Shown: one piece after another, positions 1 to 12,333 of the stretch
Layout of the letters: each line of letters opens with the position of its first letter
Numbering within the stretch: position 1 is the first letter of the stretch
From: Euptelea pleiosperma
Lineage: Eukaryota > Streptophyta > Magnoliopsida > Ranunculales > Eupteleaceae
Assembly (NCBI GenBank): GCA_035048495.1
Contig: CM068547.1
Span: 18,111,913 to 18,175,912, forward strand
Direction of reading: 5' to 3'
DNA: 64,000 nt
Program-made: the position numbers and the translations under genes
The notes under the pieces: model-generated
The model's input: only the letters and a program-made list of their open reading frames with translations
What the model was told of the DNA's origin: nothing
Databases searched by the model: none

Positions 1-425
1 TAAAGTGGAAACTTCTAAGAGGGGAAACCCTAATTTAGCAGAGTTTCAAGATTTTGGAATCTTTCTAAAAATCACAAATCATTGATTGGTGATTTCTAAA
101 AATTTGCAGAATATAAAACCCTAATTCTTTTGAATTTTGATTTATTTTTTATTTTTTGTTATTTTTCACTTAATCTAGGGTTTCTAAAAATCGCTAGAAC
201 AATATCTAGTAGTTATTTGGAAAGCAGTAAAATTCCTAAATTATTACAAATTGCACTCGGCCTTCTGAGGCATTAAAAATAGTAATTAAAAGTAGCAAAA
301 AATAACTAAAAAGAAGAAATGGAAAGTTTCCAAAACACTGGATCTTCTCGCTTTAGCAGCTTTTCGATTCCGTCAGCTACGTCTTTTTTCGCACTTCTGT
401 ACACCCAAGCGGCAGCGGCGCCATT
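1..425 (-). mobile_element. 5' internal end of a minus-strand Athila-type element
   Basis: Read on the minus strand, this is the untranslated leader just inside the 5' LTR of an element that continues beyond the left edge. It aligns by eye, in reverse, with 48516 onward of the complete element: the same primer site, the same AGCAGCTTTTCG-like stretch, and the same AT-rich leader with 'AAACCCTAA' fragments. No coding sequence is visible. Its LTR is the next feature to the right. Confidence 0.8.
406..423 (-). other. Primer binding site, tRNA-Asp type (minus strand)
   Basis: Two bases inside the LTR end at 426, the minus strand reads TGGCGCCGCTGCCGC. This resembles the complement of a plant tRNA-Asp 3' end (TGGCGCCGTTGCCG) with one difference, and it matches the site at 48518. 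tRNA-Asp priming is known for Athila-type elements. Confidence 0.75.
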
Positions 426-2852
426 TGAAAGTAGGGTTTTTCCGCGTCGTTAGTTACAGAAACCCTAACTTCAACACATTTGTAAATTATCCGATTATCC
501 TGCAAGATTTAAATAATTCTTTGCACAGTGGGAAGTGTCGGATGTCGATCCGCACTCAGGATTAGTCAGATTAGCGCAATAATGAACATGAAATGATAGA
601 TTTTTTTAGCTGGAGATTGTGAAAAATATGGAGAGGTGAGAGTAATGATTACATTGAGTTTAAAACATGATTCTTTTTGGAGAGGAGATCATAATGATAT
701 TATAAAAGAATGAACCACATATCAACACTAAAGTAAAGAAATATCACTTAAAGAGACTAAGCCAACTTCAATTAAAACTATTTCTTATTGATTCGAAGTA
801 AAACATTTACATTAAACAGTCAATGATCAAAATAAAAAAAATAACTTATTCTAGAAAGCACTAGACCTAGAGTTTAGAGAGAAAGTAGAGAGATGTTTAG
901 AGAAAAAAAAAAGAGAAAAGAAGAAGCATTGAGATAGAACGATCGAGTTTAGAGAAAAGTGGAGATCTAACCCTTATACCGTGCAGAAGATGCTGCCCAT
1001 GAATAGTTCAAGATGTGTACGACGGCAGGTTGTTGAGTTGATGGAGGGAGATGAGATGGTGGGTATGGTCACGGCCAGCATGTTTGGGGAGCATGGAAAG
1101 GATCTAAAAGTAGTGATATCAGGTGGAAAAGCTAACAGTAATGGCCTGCTCTTTTGTAGGCCATGGAGATGGTGGCTGGTTGCCAGTGTGGGAGAAGGTG
1201 CTGGCTAGCAACTTACCGGGATTGAGAGGGACTTACCAGTTGGTGGTGCAACATTGGAGGGACCCTATAGTGAGTTTCACGGAGCTGCACTTCAGGGAGT
1301 TGCAGATCAATCGTAGATGGTGCAGGTGGTGGCTGTAGGTGAAGGAGAGGATGGCGATTTGCAGATATGGGCGGTCCGGCTGGTGTTGCAAATGCCCTTG
1401 AGAAGAGCCCCCACTTGCAACCTATGGAAGGAGCTAAACATGGCAGGAGAGAACGTGGTCTGATTGTCGGAGTTGCAAGCTGCAACTCTGGTGAAGAGGA
1501 TGGCTTCCTCCTCCGTCCTCTTTTCTCTTCTCTTCTTATTTTCTTTTCTTCTGTTCTGTTTTGTTTTTCTCTCGTTTTGCTTTTTCTTTGAACGATGATG
1601 AAGAAAACGGGTTGAAGAGAGAAGAGATTGAGGGAGAGATGATGAACGGCTAGGATTCTTGAATGTTGGAATGTGGTTGAGGCTGGGCGGTAGTGGCTGG
1701 AATCGTGGAGAATGGATAGTGAGGAGAGTGAAAACGTCAATGGGTTTTTGGGTTTTTTTTCATGGAGAAGATGTGGAGAGAAGGCAAAAAGGTGAGGGGG
1801 CAGCTTAGGGTGAAAAAAAATGTGGACTGAGGGAGTGAGACGTGGGGAGAAGAAGAGAGAGAGAGGGAATCCCCCTCTTTCTTTTCTTTATATCTTCATT
1901 CTTTACGGTTTGGTCCCTATCTTCCCCTCTTTTCCCATTTTGAGACCATTTTGCCCTCCCCCCTTTGATTTCCATGGTTTCACCTCTATTAGAAACCTAA
2001 TTATCATTCCAAATTTCAGCAACTTTCTACTTTTTGTCACCAACACATCTGGGTCCCACCTCTTTAGCCACTATTGATCAAGCATCTCTTTTTCTTATCT
2101 CATTCAAACTACATACATGGGTCCCACCTCATCCTTATGACTTGCCTTGTAGGTCCATTTTAACGTAACTCGATGATCAAGTCATCACGTAGGTCCATTG
2201 CCCAGTACTCATGTCATATAATGGCCCAATATGCATGTTGGCCCATTTTTGCAAATCACACCCGTCCATTAACTCAAGATCATCCCTCATTTTTTGTAAT
2301 CAGCCCGTTGATTTCTTGATCAAATGGTCCACTTCCTTGATAGCATCATGTTCTTCATTTGTACCAACACCCAGTCATGTGGAAATCATTGTGGGCCCTT
2401 AGAAATCATGACCCATCACCTTGGTCAGCATTTGACCCATGGTCCACTAACTCGACTGATGCTTCCCAGATCTTAAAAAATTTCCTGATTGTATCCTTGG
2501 AACTTATGTGCAACATCAGTTCGACTATCTATACGTTGACACCTTTCTGGCATCTTTATCTTTGTTAATAGGTCAATGGGCCTTAGTCTAGCTCTGCAGT
2601 CTTCTGGCTTGGCCTGCTTGGCCCATATCCTCTTATTCCCTGCTGGCTCTTTTAGGTTTAGATATTATGCTTCTGTAGTTGATCGTGGCCCTGCCAATCG
2701 CAAGAATAGTCCACTCAGGTTCCTGCAATGATAAAAAGCGCGTAATGAGATTTCTACAAAAAAGGCTTCGCTTGCGGGTCAAATAAATGCATATGAATGC
2801 ATGCGAATATACCATTTTGACCAGAAAAGTGTGTTCTATGCAATGAGAGAAA
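426..2852 (-). repeat. Athila-family LTR 1, main part (minus strand)
   Basis: The plus strand begins TGAAAGTAGGGTTTTTCCGCG, the reverse of the family LTR end (…CCTACTTTCA). It continues through the conserved GGATGTCGATCCGCACTC block, an A-rich tract of GAGAGA units, a GC-richer middle, and the region around 2690-2850 shared by all family LTRs. The LTR is interrupted after AGAAA (2848-2852) by a solo LTR and resumes at 5829. Without the insertion it is about 2.53 kb. Being next to a primer site at 423, it is the 5' LTR of the element entering from the left. Short open frames inside it have no family resemblance. Confidence 0.85.
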
Positions 2853-4247
2853 TGAAAATAGGTTTTTTTCCGCGTCGTTGGTTACGGAAACCCTAGAATC
2901 AACACATTTTTAATTTTTATCCGATTATCCTGCAAAATTGATAGATTTGTATAGGGATTCGTGTCGGATGTCGATCCGCACTCGGGATTAGTCGGATTAG
3001 CGCGAATAAGAACATAAAATGACAGATAATATACAAGAGAAACGTGGAAAGATGAGAATGGCGAGTCGAGATTAAAAACACATCCAAGAGATCCAGAGAA
3101 GACTAAAATCATCAAACTCAAATTGCATTAATTAAACTGTTGCTTACATGAAATAAATGACAGAAATAAATAAAGTGGTAAATCTATTCTAGAAAGCATG
3201 TAAAGAGAACTTTTTAGAGAGAGAGGAAGAAGGTAGAGAGAATTTTCACACCTCGGTCGTTTACCGGCCGACAAGGTAGAGGTGAGAGAAAAACTCACCC
3301 TCTTGCATTCACCGAACGGAGTCAGTGGTGCAAAAAGGCGATCAGCCTGGGGAATTGCTAGAGAAAGTGGATTCTCAAACTCTAAAGAGAGAAAGTACCT
3401 CTTGAAACTTACCAAAACGGATCGAATGAGATCAACCTTGTGAGTTGGCCAATGAGTTTCTACCATAAGTGATCGGCCCCGATGGTGGCATGGTCTATGA
3501 GAATGGAGATCGGGATGAAGAGGATGTCTGGCCCAAGGAGAGTTGCATGGGGGTGCTACGGCCTGATCGGCCATGATTGGCCTTGGAACTCGGCCAAGAG
3601 AATAGTGGTGCATATTCCGGCCAAGAGATTAATTTGCTGACCGTGTGGATGAGCCCGGGAGGATGAAGATACTGGAAGCTTGCTGGTCACTTGGTGGTCA
3701 AAGGCTTAGGAATAGCAATGCAAGGCTGTTGGAGTAGAGCAGTAGTAATGGAGAGATCTGCAACTCTGTGTTGCATGCCGTTGCTATAGTAGATGGGGAG
3801 CCGGCTTGGCAGCACGATTTTGAGGAGGGAGATCCAGCCAAGTTGCAGGCGAGGAAGAGGGCGCTGGCTATTGCTGGTGGAGGAGTTGCAGCGGTGAAGG
3901 CAGCACCAATCGTTGGTGGAGACGCTGGCGAGATGGAGTTGCAAGTTCAGATCTTGGCCAGCATGATGGGGTGTGCAGCGGCAAGGAGCTAACTCCTTGT
4001 TGCAAGGGCGAGGTGAGGACGAGATGCTCCAGTCCGGTGAAGAGAAGTCGGGTTCTTCTTCCTCCTCTTTTCTTCTTTTCCTTTCCCTCTTTTCCCTTTT
4101 TCTTTTTCTGATTTGTTTTTCTTCTCTTCAAGATGAGAGATAGGACGTTCCATTGAGAGAGAGGAAGGAGAGAAAGGGAGATGGAGCGTGCTGGTGAAGG
4201 CGGAGGTGGAGATCGGAAAGGAGAGCACCGTTAGGTTGATAAGTCGG

Positions 4248-4273
4248 CCGGAGTTGCAGGTCTGCAACTCCGG
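4248..4273 (-). repeat. GGAGTTGCAG inverted repeat in LTR 2 (first copy)
   Basis: CCGGAGTTGCAG, two bases, then CTGCAACTCCGG: a 12-base perfect inverted repeat. A second copy lies at 4566-4591 in the same LTR. Related copies occur in most other LTRs here (16130, 19499, 47036, 59107, 63740; degenerate at 1468, 12565, 17519). Confidence 0.85.
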
Positions 4274-4565
4274 CGTTGAAGCTCGTTGAAGCTTTCAGGT
4301 GGTGGAGGCGGACGCACAATAGGTGGAGGAGATGGCTGGAGGTTGTGCAGGCCATGCTCGCAACAGGGAGCAGGTGCACAGGCGGTGTAAGAGGTGGCTG
4401 CAGCGGTGGAGACGGTGGCTGGGTAAAAACGTGGGACGAGGCAGCAACAGCAGCAGGGGTGGAGGCGCTTGGGACGAGAGAAAACGGTGGCTGGTGGTGT
4501 TACGGGGCTACCCTGTTGGAGATGGCAGAGGAGCAGGCGGAGGGGGCGCTGACGGCCGGAGTTGG

Positions 4566-4591
4566 CCGGAGTTGCAGACCTGCAACTCCGG
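4566..4591 (-). repeat. GGAGTTGCAG inverted repeat in LTR 2 (second copy)
   Basis: CCGGAGTTGCAG, AC, then CTGCAACTCCGG. It differs from the copy at 4248 only in the two central bases. Having two copies in one LTR suggests duplication or retention of the motif. Confidence 0.85.
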
Positions 4592-4734
4592 TCAGAGATG
4601 GAGAAAACGAAGAAGACGATGGTGGGTTCATGCGGTGTGGTGGTGCTCCGGCCATGGAAGGGGGAGAAGGAAAGGGGGGAGGAGAGGAGGAGAGGGGTGA
4701 AGGAAAATTAAGGTTTGTCCCCCTCCTTCCCCCT

Positions 4735-4771
4735 TTATAAAGCTTCCCTATTTCCTTTAATGGAAATAGGG
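4735..4771 (-). promoter_or_regulatory. TATA-like box with adjoining palindrome, LTR 2 (minus strand)
   Basis: On the minus strand the inverted repeat CCCTATTTCC/GGAAATAGGG (4746-4771) is followed directly by GCTTTATAAAGGG. The same arrangement recurs in LTR 6 and in the LTRs of the complete element. The TATA role is inferred from sequence and position. Confidence 0.5.
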
Positions 4772-4796
4772 GATTTTTGAAAAAAAAAAAAATAAG

Positions 4797-4800
<4 letters not shown>

Positions 4801-4866
<66 letters not shown>
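4801..4866. repeat. Poly-A and (TA)n microsatellite
   Basis: A run of A is followed by about 27 TA units inside solo LTR 2. It is expanded relative to the matching A-rich tract in the other LTRs of this subgroup (for example 46794-46830). Confidence 0.95.
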
Positions 4867-4869
<3 letters not shown>

Positions 4870-5828
4870 TAAGTAAAATGCTACTTTTCTATGAGGAATC
4901 TCCCCATTTAGTGGACCCCCCATTTTTTAAAATTTAATTAGAATTATTTGGAAATTCACGGGGTCCACTAACTGGTCGGACAGCAGGTCGATGATGATGG
5001 GCCCGGCTACTGGCCCACATGGATTGATGATGTCCATCGTCTCACAAGATGATGTGACAGACGGTCTGATGGCGATCGGATGGATGGTGACTTGATTGGG
5101 ACTCAGATTGGTAGATCGACGGATCTAGAGAGATCCAACGGTCCGATTGAAGATCCAACAGTCAGAAAGCTAAGGGAGATGAGATAGAGCCGATGGGCAG
5201 GAGTTCTGGGGTTAGGTCAGTAGATTCGAGGACCGAGAGATGAAGAGAGAGAGAGAATAAGGAGAGATGAGAGAGAAAGTATCAGAAAATAGAGAGAAAA
5301 GCACTGGCGGAGGGTCTGGAACCCTGGTCTTCACTGTGACCATCCTCACGCTTCTCCAGTAGAGTCGACTATCATTCTTTGCTGACTCATGTGGCTTTAA
5401 ACGCTTTGGTCCGTCTCTTGGTCATTGGCTCTCCTGCTCTCTTCGTTCTTTGGGCCGGCTTTTTGGTCCTCTTATTCAGCCCATATTTGGCCCATATCTT
5501 CTAGTCATAGCATGTGGGCTCTTTAAGCTTTGATAATGGGCTTTCATGATCGATTTGGGCCCACAAGTCTCGAGAATCGTCCCATCGGGATTTCCTGCGA
5601 CAGAAGAAGCGCGTAATGAGACTTTATCAGAACGGCTTAATATCTAGACTTCCGAAAATGTGTTTAATGCATGCAAATATACCATTTCGTCCAGAAAAGT
5701 GTGTTCTACGCAATAGAAGAGACTCTTACGTAGAAAAGTAGATAAATAGAGCCTTTTACGTAGGAGAGTGCGATAACGCTAAAAGGATAATTGCTTAAAA
5801 TAAGCACTTTTGAGCGAATATCAAGAAA

Positions 5829-5930
5829 CTCTTACGTAAAAAAGTTGATAAAAATGACAGTTTTACGTAGGAGAGTGTGATAATGCTAGAAGGATAATTG
5901 CTTAAAATAAGCACTTTTGAGCGAATATCA
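5829..5930 (-). repeat. Athila-family LTR 1, terminal part (minus strand)
   Basis: This is the remainder of LTR 1 after the nested solo LTR. It runs from the CTCTTACGTA block through AAGGATAATTGCTTAAAATA to the family terminus GCGAATATCA at 5930. Directly after it begins the interior of a different, plus-strand element, so LTR 1's element was inserted there. The matching target duplication lies outside the window. Confidence 0.85.
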
Positions 5931-7064
5931 CTTGCCCTAAATCATTGCTTGTTTTTTGAAACCTCGAGGCGGTATACCTTCCAAATCCATACCATAGACC
6001 ATTGTGGACTAACGTGATTGCGGATTGCGTTTACCAAGTGAGTAGAGAGTGAAAGCTCAAAGAGGTGGAATAGGGCCCAAGCCCATTTGGATACCCCTCC
6101 GTATCTCACGGAGGAGACCCCGTGCATAGCCAATGGGCAGGTAAGTGTCTACACCTCGCCTTAAGTGTGATCTTGATCATTGTGCAAATACTGTGCCAAT
6201 TGTCTATTTGCTTTTGCAAACATTATCGGAACTGCTTGGTTTGGCCGTAATAAAATACATTAAAGAGCAAACCCAGCTCTAACTTAAAACTGGTGGGATT
6301 TCATCACTCACCTCGTCATTTTAACTTTTGTGCAACCACAGCCTATAATTAAAATCAATCAAGAAGTAGTGCCCAATTAGATCAGTGTTCGAGGAAAACT
6401 CCACATAAAGCGACTCCTTCAAAGATCAAGTCGATTAAGTCCATGAGTATGGGTCCCTGTTATCTAACATACCCATAGGTCCCTATTACTCAAGTATACC
6501 GAACCCGTAAGTAGCCTCCTTGATTGTCTGTCGACTTAGCTTAGTGTTGGATTAGGAACACGAACCAACCCTAGCTCCTCTTCTAGGAAAACTCATTTTC
6601 ACGCTTGACAAATCTGGTTAGTCTGGGGTGTACTTAAGTCAACCAATGTGCCGCACATCTGTCTTGGCTTCGGATTATCTTGCAGTCAACTTGAGTTAGT
6701 ACTAGCGGATTTGCTTTGAAGAGTGTATCCTGGTGAGAACCTACAGAGTAAAAAGTTAGTCCGACGGGTAATTGAAGATAAACCAGTGGTCCGCCCACTG
6801 TCATAATCTACACTATCCCTACATTAACAAGATAATTCATTATACTATCCTGATTGTTTAGGTTAAGATTATCTGTTGCTCTGTGTGCATCATTTAGGCT
6901 CATTCGGTTTTATAACCTCTTGCCGACTCTAGAGGCTTGCTTTTTCAGCATATGCCCGTTGGATTTGATCCCACCTGAGAGTGATTCGATCTGAGAGTCA
7001 GTCTACCACACCGCTCTCTTTCATCTAATCTATCCCCCTCCTCTGAGAGATTCACATCTCTCCG

Positions 7065-8720
7065 ATGGCAGCTGAACGACCTCTATTCGAGACCTACCAC
7101 AATTTCTTTGAAGATCTAGGCGATAACTCCGAGCACTGGTATACCAATCCTGAGTGTCGTCATGACACTCCAGTCACACATAGTTCCATGGGATATGAAG
7201 CACAGAGCGATTCAGTGCTAAAATCCCTACTTAATGATTTGAAAAAATCAGTCTCCACCCTTGATGTTGTGGTCCAGAAGCCTATTTATCACTCCAAATA
7301 TGTGGGATATTTCTCTCATGTCCAAGAAGAGGTCTGTAATTTTAATACATTTGAACCTCCACTGCATACCTCCTACAATAACACGTATTATCCAAACAAT
7401 GGAAGTCACAATAACTTTGAATGGGAACAACAGTCTTTTCACTAGCAGAATCAACAATAGGATATGTATCATTTCGGGTTTCACCAACCCTGTGGACAAT
7501 ATGATGGGCAGTACTCTCAGTCGCAGTACCAGCTAGATCCACAGACTGAATAGTCAACAGTGGACCCCGCAGGATTTTTAGAGTTAGCAGATAGTCCCAG
7601 ACTCACATCCATCATATAACTTTCATACTCAGTCGGACTACATTCAAGATAGTTAGCACCTAAGCTTCCTTTAGCTGAACCGCCACAGTCTGCTACTAAA
7701 CCTAGTTTAGAAGAACTCCTCTCTCGATATATCATCCAACAACTGCACTCCATGGAGAGCTTGGAACACCATCTAGGTGAATTAGAATCTGAGAGAGAGG
7801 AAGTCAACTTCACTAGCCAACCTATGGCTTATCCAGAGGGGAATACCATGGCCACATGCCATAATGAGGAGTCAGACAACTAGACCCAGTACCAAACTTT
7901 ATAAGAGGAAATTGAGGTTGCTACACACAATGGATCGGACAACAATATTGATAAGCCAGAGTCTCCATCTTCGGTGCCCTTAAAAGCACCAAATCTTAAA
8001 CTTGTCCTAGAGAAGCCAATTTCTCCATCTACCTCTATTATTTCTATCTAGGACTCTGAAGAAGTTATTCATAACACCGATCTGTGTCTTGACTATAGGA
8101 TCCCAATTGGCCTAGACTTACCCATCCCCACCACCCTTGGATTGTGCAACAATCGTGATGAACTCGTGTTTCCATCTATGGTGCCCTTACAGGCAGCTAC
8201 TTCTGCATCGTGCACAGAGATACCCATATCCATCTCTATCTCTGATGATTCTACATCTGCACTGGATGCCAAGATTCCTACCATTGAGCAATATCTAGAA
8301 AATTGGATTCCAGCTGCCCTAGACCTACCGTTCCCCACCAAGGATAAACACATTGAGTGCAGGGATTGGAACATCCCTCTCACATTAGGAAACCTACCTC
8401 GAGGAAAAGGTCCACAGTTTGACCCGCCACCATACGTCGATGTTGTCAATAAACCATGTGTTGTAGAGAGCCTAATTCAGGACTATGCCGAGAAAAAACT
8501 CTCCTAGTGTCAAGAATACTTTGCGCTTGACTTCATCTCAGAGTCAGACAATTATGCTATTACTGATCTGTAGGAATCTGCTCTATTCAGATACATTCCC
8601 GCTAAAATCAATGATTTTACGACTCTGCTAACCATGAATAGAGAACCCACTACTGCTCTCATCTCAGTCTTTACTGAGAAGCTTCGATCCCTCCCAGCTG
8701 AACTACATATTTTTGCGGGG
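7065..8720 (+). pseudogene. Degenerate gag plus protease-linker remnant
   Basis: The frame opens with MAAERPLFET, matching MAVERPLIET at the gag start of the complete element (50361). It jumps at once to a stretch matching codons about 200 onward (EDLGDNSEHW versus GELGENSQHW), so the gag core domain is deleted. It then follows the gag C-terminal part (QEEVCNFNTF versus QEEVCAFSTY) to a stop at 7443-7445. Further on, 8142-8507 and the sequence to about 8720 resemble the segment after the protease (IECRDWN versus IGCRDGN; FALDFISES versus FGADFAIES), with stops at 8505 and near 8570. No catalytic residues are present. It is either a relic or a deletion derivative mobilised in trans. Confidence 0.75.
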
Positions 8721-8769
8721 CTACTTAGAGTACTTATTGTCCTTCTCTGAGTCTACACTGAAAAAGACC

Positions 8770-10760
8770 TGTTCTACATAGGTATACCTAGACAAGGGAT
8801 AGGATAATGGTCTTTGTTCAACCTTAGAAGATTGCAGATTCACTCAGTCTCCATAAGTTTTAACCTGGTCGGGGGTACTTGATATATCCCCGTCATGTCT
8901 AGCTGAAGACGTAGAACTTAGCACTTTCGGAAAGGTAATTCCGGTATTCCTAGAGTACATGAGTCTCATGCACTTGTTATTACTGTGATATTTTTGAACA
9001 CGCAGGTACATTCATTCTTCCGATCATCAGGTACCACACACTGTCGAGTTTATGCCGACTTGGTAACATCTTCCCTCAACCTTTGCATCATCATTACCAA
9101 TTTTGCATCATCTTTTGTCCCTGTCATGAGCACCGAGGACGGTGCTATATTTTGGTTGGGGGTGGGTTTTTACCAAAACTCATGTTTTCATTTTGATAAA
9201 AAAAATAAAATAAACTAAAATAAATAAATAAAAGAAACCTTGTGTTTTTGGGTGTGATTTCATGTGATTTTCGAAAATGCCCTGACTTGATTAGTGAAAA
9301 CCTTCTGGAAAGTTTATTTATTGAAAAGGATGTCTATTTTGAAAAATCACTTATTAAGCTCTTCATTCAGTTTGAAAGCAAACATTACTACAGTGGATTG
9401 AAAAATCTTTGAAAACTCAGATTCAGCAAAAATGTTCACATATCGACGTCAGAATTATCCAAAGTTTAGATTATCAAGAGATCCAAGAAGAACAATTGTG
9501 GAGACCTAACCCAGCGAGCTTTTAAGCTTTTCATTATTTCTGAGGCTTAAAATTATTCTGAGTCACAAGATGACTCACAATTCTTCTAGTCCCCAAATAT
9601 TTCCATTGAGTGATCTCATTAACCCTTACTTTGGTCATGGAACTCAGAACGACATCAAATTTGGATTATTACATAAAGAACCTTCTCTATATCCATTCGA
9701 GACATCAAAGATGAAAGTACAAACCCTAGAAAATGATATAGGCCATCTTTCTAGCCAATCAGACTTTCTAGCTTTCCTAACATCTATACCATTAGAAACC
9801 ATTTTTGAGCCTGTTGATGAAAACATTTTCTTGTTAACCCATCAACCAAAAACCCAATCCCAAAAAAAAAGAGTTCAATACGATAACCTACTTCTGAGAG
9901 GGATCAAAGAGTATTTGGTATGATTACACCATGAAAAGATAGAAACCAAGAAAAGAAAAGAAAAGAAAACAAATGGTTCGAGCTGAAAAGAAACATGATC
10001 AGAAAGAAAGAAGGAAAGGAAAAAGAATATGAAAAAGGTTGAAGAATATCAAAAGAGACAAAAATTAGAAAAAAAAGAAGAAAAGTCAAGGAAATACTAC
10101 ACTTGGAAAAGTTGCAAAGAATAGTAAGATACCCTCTCAGAATGTTTGAATACTAGAATATCCTTCTTTTCTGAACCTATCCTAAGCCTCAATACAACCT
10201 ATGCAAGTCTTATTTGATTATAGATTTGTACCATCATCAAGTGTGAGGAATGGAAAAAAGAGAAATTATAGAGTTTGATCCGACGTTCTTAAGTGATATG
10301 ACATTCCAATCATGAGATCTTCTTAAAATCTTCTTATACCCTCTATTCAAGAACTATATATGTGAGACCTTTGCCAGTTTCAATATTCATCTTCTCACAT
10401 ATAGTTTGAGAGAAAAGTATAAAACCATTTCTGAGTGTTCACTTCTGAGTGGTATACAAGTGATGATTGAGGTCGAGGCATATAGTCTCTAAGGAGATCC
10501 AGATATCTCTACTACTAGATGAGGATGATGTTGAACACACACACACACACTGAGTCTGAGTAATCTTTTGTTTGAATTTTCATTTGTAAAAGTGTTGCAT
10601 TTTGCTAATTAGTTCTAATTTGTGAATGATTTCTTGCATCCTTGAAATAATCTGACAAAACAGAGTTTTTTCTGAGCAATGCAAATAAGTTTTCTAGCAT
10701 ATTATGCTAAGCCCTTTTTAGCTCACTTATTTCACAGTAATTGCCAAGGATTGGCAATAT
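8770..10760 (+). other. 3' untranslated interior of the coding-deleted element
   Basis: It aligns by eye with 55985-57900: CACTCAGTCTCC, CCCCGTCATGTCT, GAGTACATGAGTCTCAT, the AGCACCG/CGGTGCT hairpin at 9129-9146 followed by GGTTGGGGGTGG, GTGGAGACCTAACCCA, and the AC microsatellite at 10537-10550. No coding potential is convincing in either copy. The conservation between two otherwise diverged elements is in the non-coding sequence. Confidence 0.7.
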
Positions 10761-10775
10761 GCTAGTTGGAGGTTG
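10740..10775 (+). other. Pre-LTR hairpin and purine tract
   Basis: ATTGCCA, loop AGGAT, TGGCAAT (10740-10758) is followed by AGTTGGAGGTTG directly before the 3' LTR. The same hairpin and tract precede LTRs at 13860 and 57912. The tract is the likely plus-strand priming site, though it is weaker here than GGTTGGGGGTTG of the complete element. Confidence 0.7.
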
Positions 10776-12034
10776 TGATATTGATATTCGCTCAAAAGTG
10801 CTTATTTTAAGCCATTATCCTTATAGCGATGTCGCATTCTCCTACGCAAAACTTGTCTTTTCGTCGACTTTTTCACATAAGAGTTTCTTCCAATGCGTAG
10901 AGCGTAATCTTTAAACGAAAATCGACTATTTGCATGAAATATACGCATTTCGGATAGTCTAGATATGAAGCCGTTTTGATTAAGTCTCATTACGTGCTTT
11001 TCTCTCGCAGGAAACCCAATCGGGCGATTTTAGAGACTTGCGGGCCCACGATCAACCATAAAAGCCTAATATCAAAGCTTAAGGAGTCAACAAGCTATAA
11101 CAAGAAGAGACCGGCCAAGTACGGGTCAAGTCAGAGGATCGTAGAGCCAGATAAAGAACCAAGAGAGAGGAAAAGCTGAAGACCAAGAGACGAGCTAAAG
11201 TGATTCAAAGCCGCACCAACTGACATAAAATGACGGCTTACGTAATTGGTAAAGCCGACGGAAGATTACATTGAAGATCAGGGTTCATGACCCTCCGCCA
11301 GCTCTTTTGCCATTATTTTGTATTATTTTCTCTCTCCTCTCTCCTAATTCTCTCTCCATCTCTCTAGACTCTAATATCTAACCTGTAGATCATCTCATCC
11401 TACCATTAGATCCCCAGATCTACCATCCGATCCCCCTCTCCATGATCGAATTGCTTATATCTCACCATCTGATCCTTAGATCGATCATCATAACCCTCCG
11501 ATCTCCATCATCTAACCTTATATCTTCTCTCCTTTAGCTTTATTCCATCTCTCATAGTTCTTCTACCGTTAGATCTTCAATTCGACCGTTAGATCATTCA
11601 TCTGACCGTTGGATCTCTCCAGATCCTACGGTCCGCCAATTGTGGACCGAGTCAAACCACCACCTCATCTCATCCAATTATCATAGTTCCATCATCTAAC
11701 AGCCCCCATGGCCAAGTGGCCCACAAGCAAATTGAAAGCCCACGGCCTTGTAACCCGTCCTAGAGCCCATGGTGTTTTGGGCTCATTTACCACTTTTTCC
11801 CCTACCGGCCAAACGCACCCTAACCCATGGCCTCACAAGAGGCCCATATCCATTTGGCCCATTAGGGGCGCTTATCCATGCCCATGACCCACACCCAATA
11901 ACCTCATGGCCCAAAGCCCATCTCTCACAAGCCCATATTCAAGCCAATGGGAGAAGTGGTCAACTTTGACCACTTCTCATCAATCCCCAACTTCCTTCCC
12001 ACGTTTCTCTCTCCCACAACAAACTACTCGATCC

Positions 12035-12042
12035 TATAAAAG
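12035..12042 (+). promoter_or_regulatory. TATA box candidate of LTR 3
   Basis: TATAAAAG lies about 1.26 kb into the LTR, directly upstream of a GAGAGAGAAACC start-like region and a long pyrimidine-rich leader. It is the best TATA match in the LTRs seen here. The role is inferred from position. Confidence 0.5.
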
Positions 12043-12261
12043 AGAGAGAAACCTTGGGTTTCTTTGGTTCCCTCCCCCTTCACTTCTCCTTCCCTTCTTC
12101 TCTCACTTTTCTTAGAAGGTTTTGGGTGAGCCGTGTGACAGCCAGCATCCCCCACGATCTCCCACAATAGCTCCAGCGTGACAGGCTAGGAGCACGTCAC
12201 ACACACCATTAATTCCGGCGAGAAGCTCGCCGGAATTGTTCACAATTTCCACCATCTCCTT

Positions 12262-12333
12262 CTCCTCTTCTTCTTCTTCTTCTTTCTTCTTCTTCTTTTT
12301 CTTCTTCTTCTTCTTCTTCTTCTTCTCTCTCTC
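12262..12333. repeat. (CTT)n microsatellite in LTR 3
   Basis: Imperfect CTT/TTC trinucleotide run in the leader part of the LTR. Similar runs occur at corresponding places in other LTRs (17477, 63665; GAA on the other strand at 19571). Confidence 0.95.

Larger units (their letters stand above)
2853..5823 (-). repeat. Athila-family solo LTR 2 (minus strand), nested in LTR 1
   Basis: It starts TGAAAATAGG and ends GCGAATATCA, the family termini in reverse. It is flanked by a perfect 5-base duplication, AGAAA at 2848-2852 and 5824-5828. Removing it and one AGAAA joins LTR 1 cleanly. It belongs to the subgroup with the palindrome beside a TATA-like box (4746-4771, 4735-4741) and the GGGCCCGGCTACTGGCCCAC block. 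No interior is present, so it is a solo LTR left by recombination. Confidence 0.9.
5931..10775 (+). mobile_element. Interior of a coding-deleted Athila-type element (plus strand)
   Basis: It is collinear with the interior of the complete element. Leader 5940-7060 matches 49230-50350, including GAAAGCTCAAAGAGGTGGA and AACTGGTGGGATTTCATCA. It then has gag fragments, a short pre-protease/linker remnant, and a 3' untranslated region, about 8820-10775, matching 55985-57911. Protease core, reverse transcriptase, RNase H and integrase are absent, so it could not move by itself. The left end is cut by the minus-strand element ending at 5930. The 3' end has the conserved hairpin and a purine-rich tract before its LTR. 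Confidence 0.8.

Noticed and set aside
460..480. AAACCCTAAC-like pieces resembling plant telomere repeats (also 22130, 48910, 46900)
   Set aside because: Single units in LTR ends and leaders, never tandem. They are part of the conserved LTR sequence.
8985..9218. Small frame around 9000
   Set aside because: It lies in the conserved 3' untranslated interior, and the matching part of the complete element does not keep it open.
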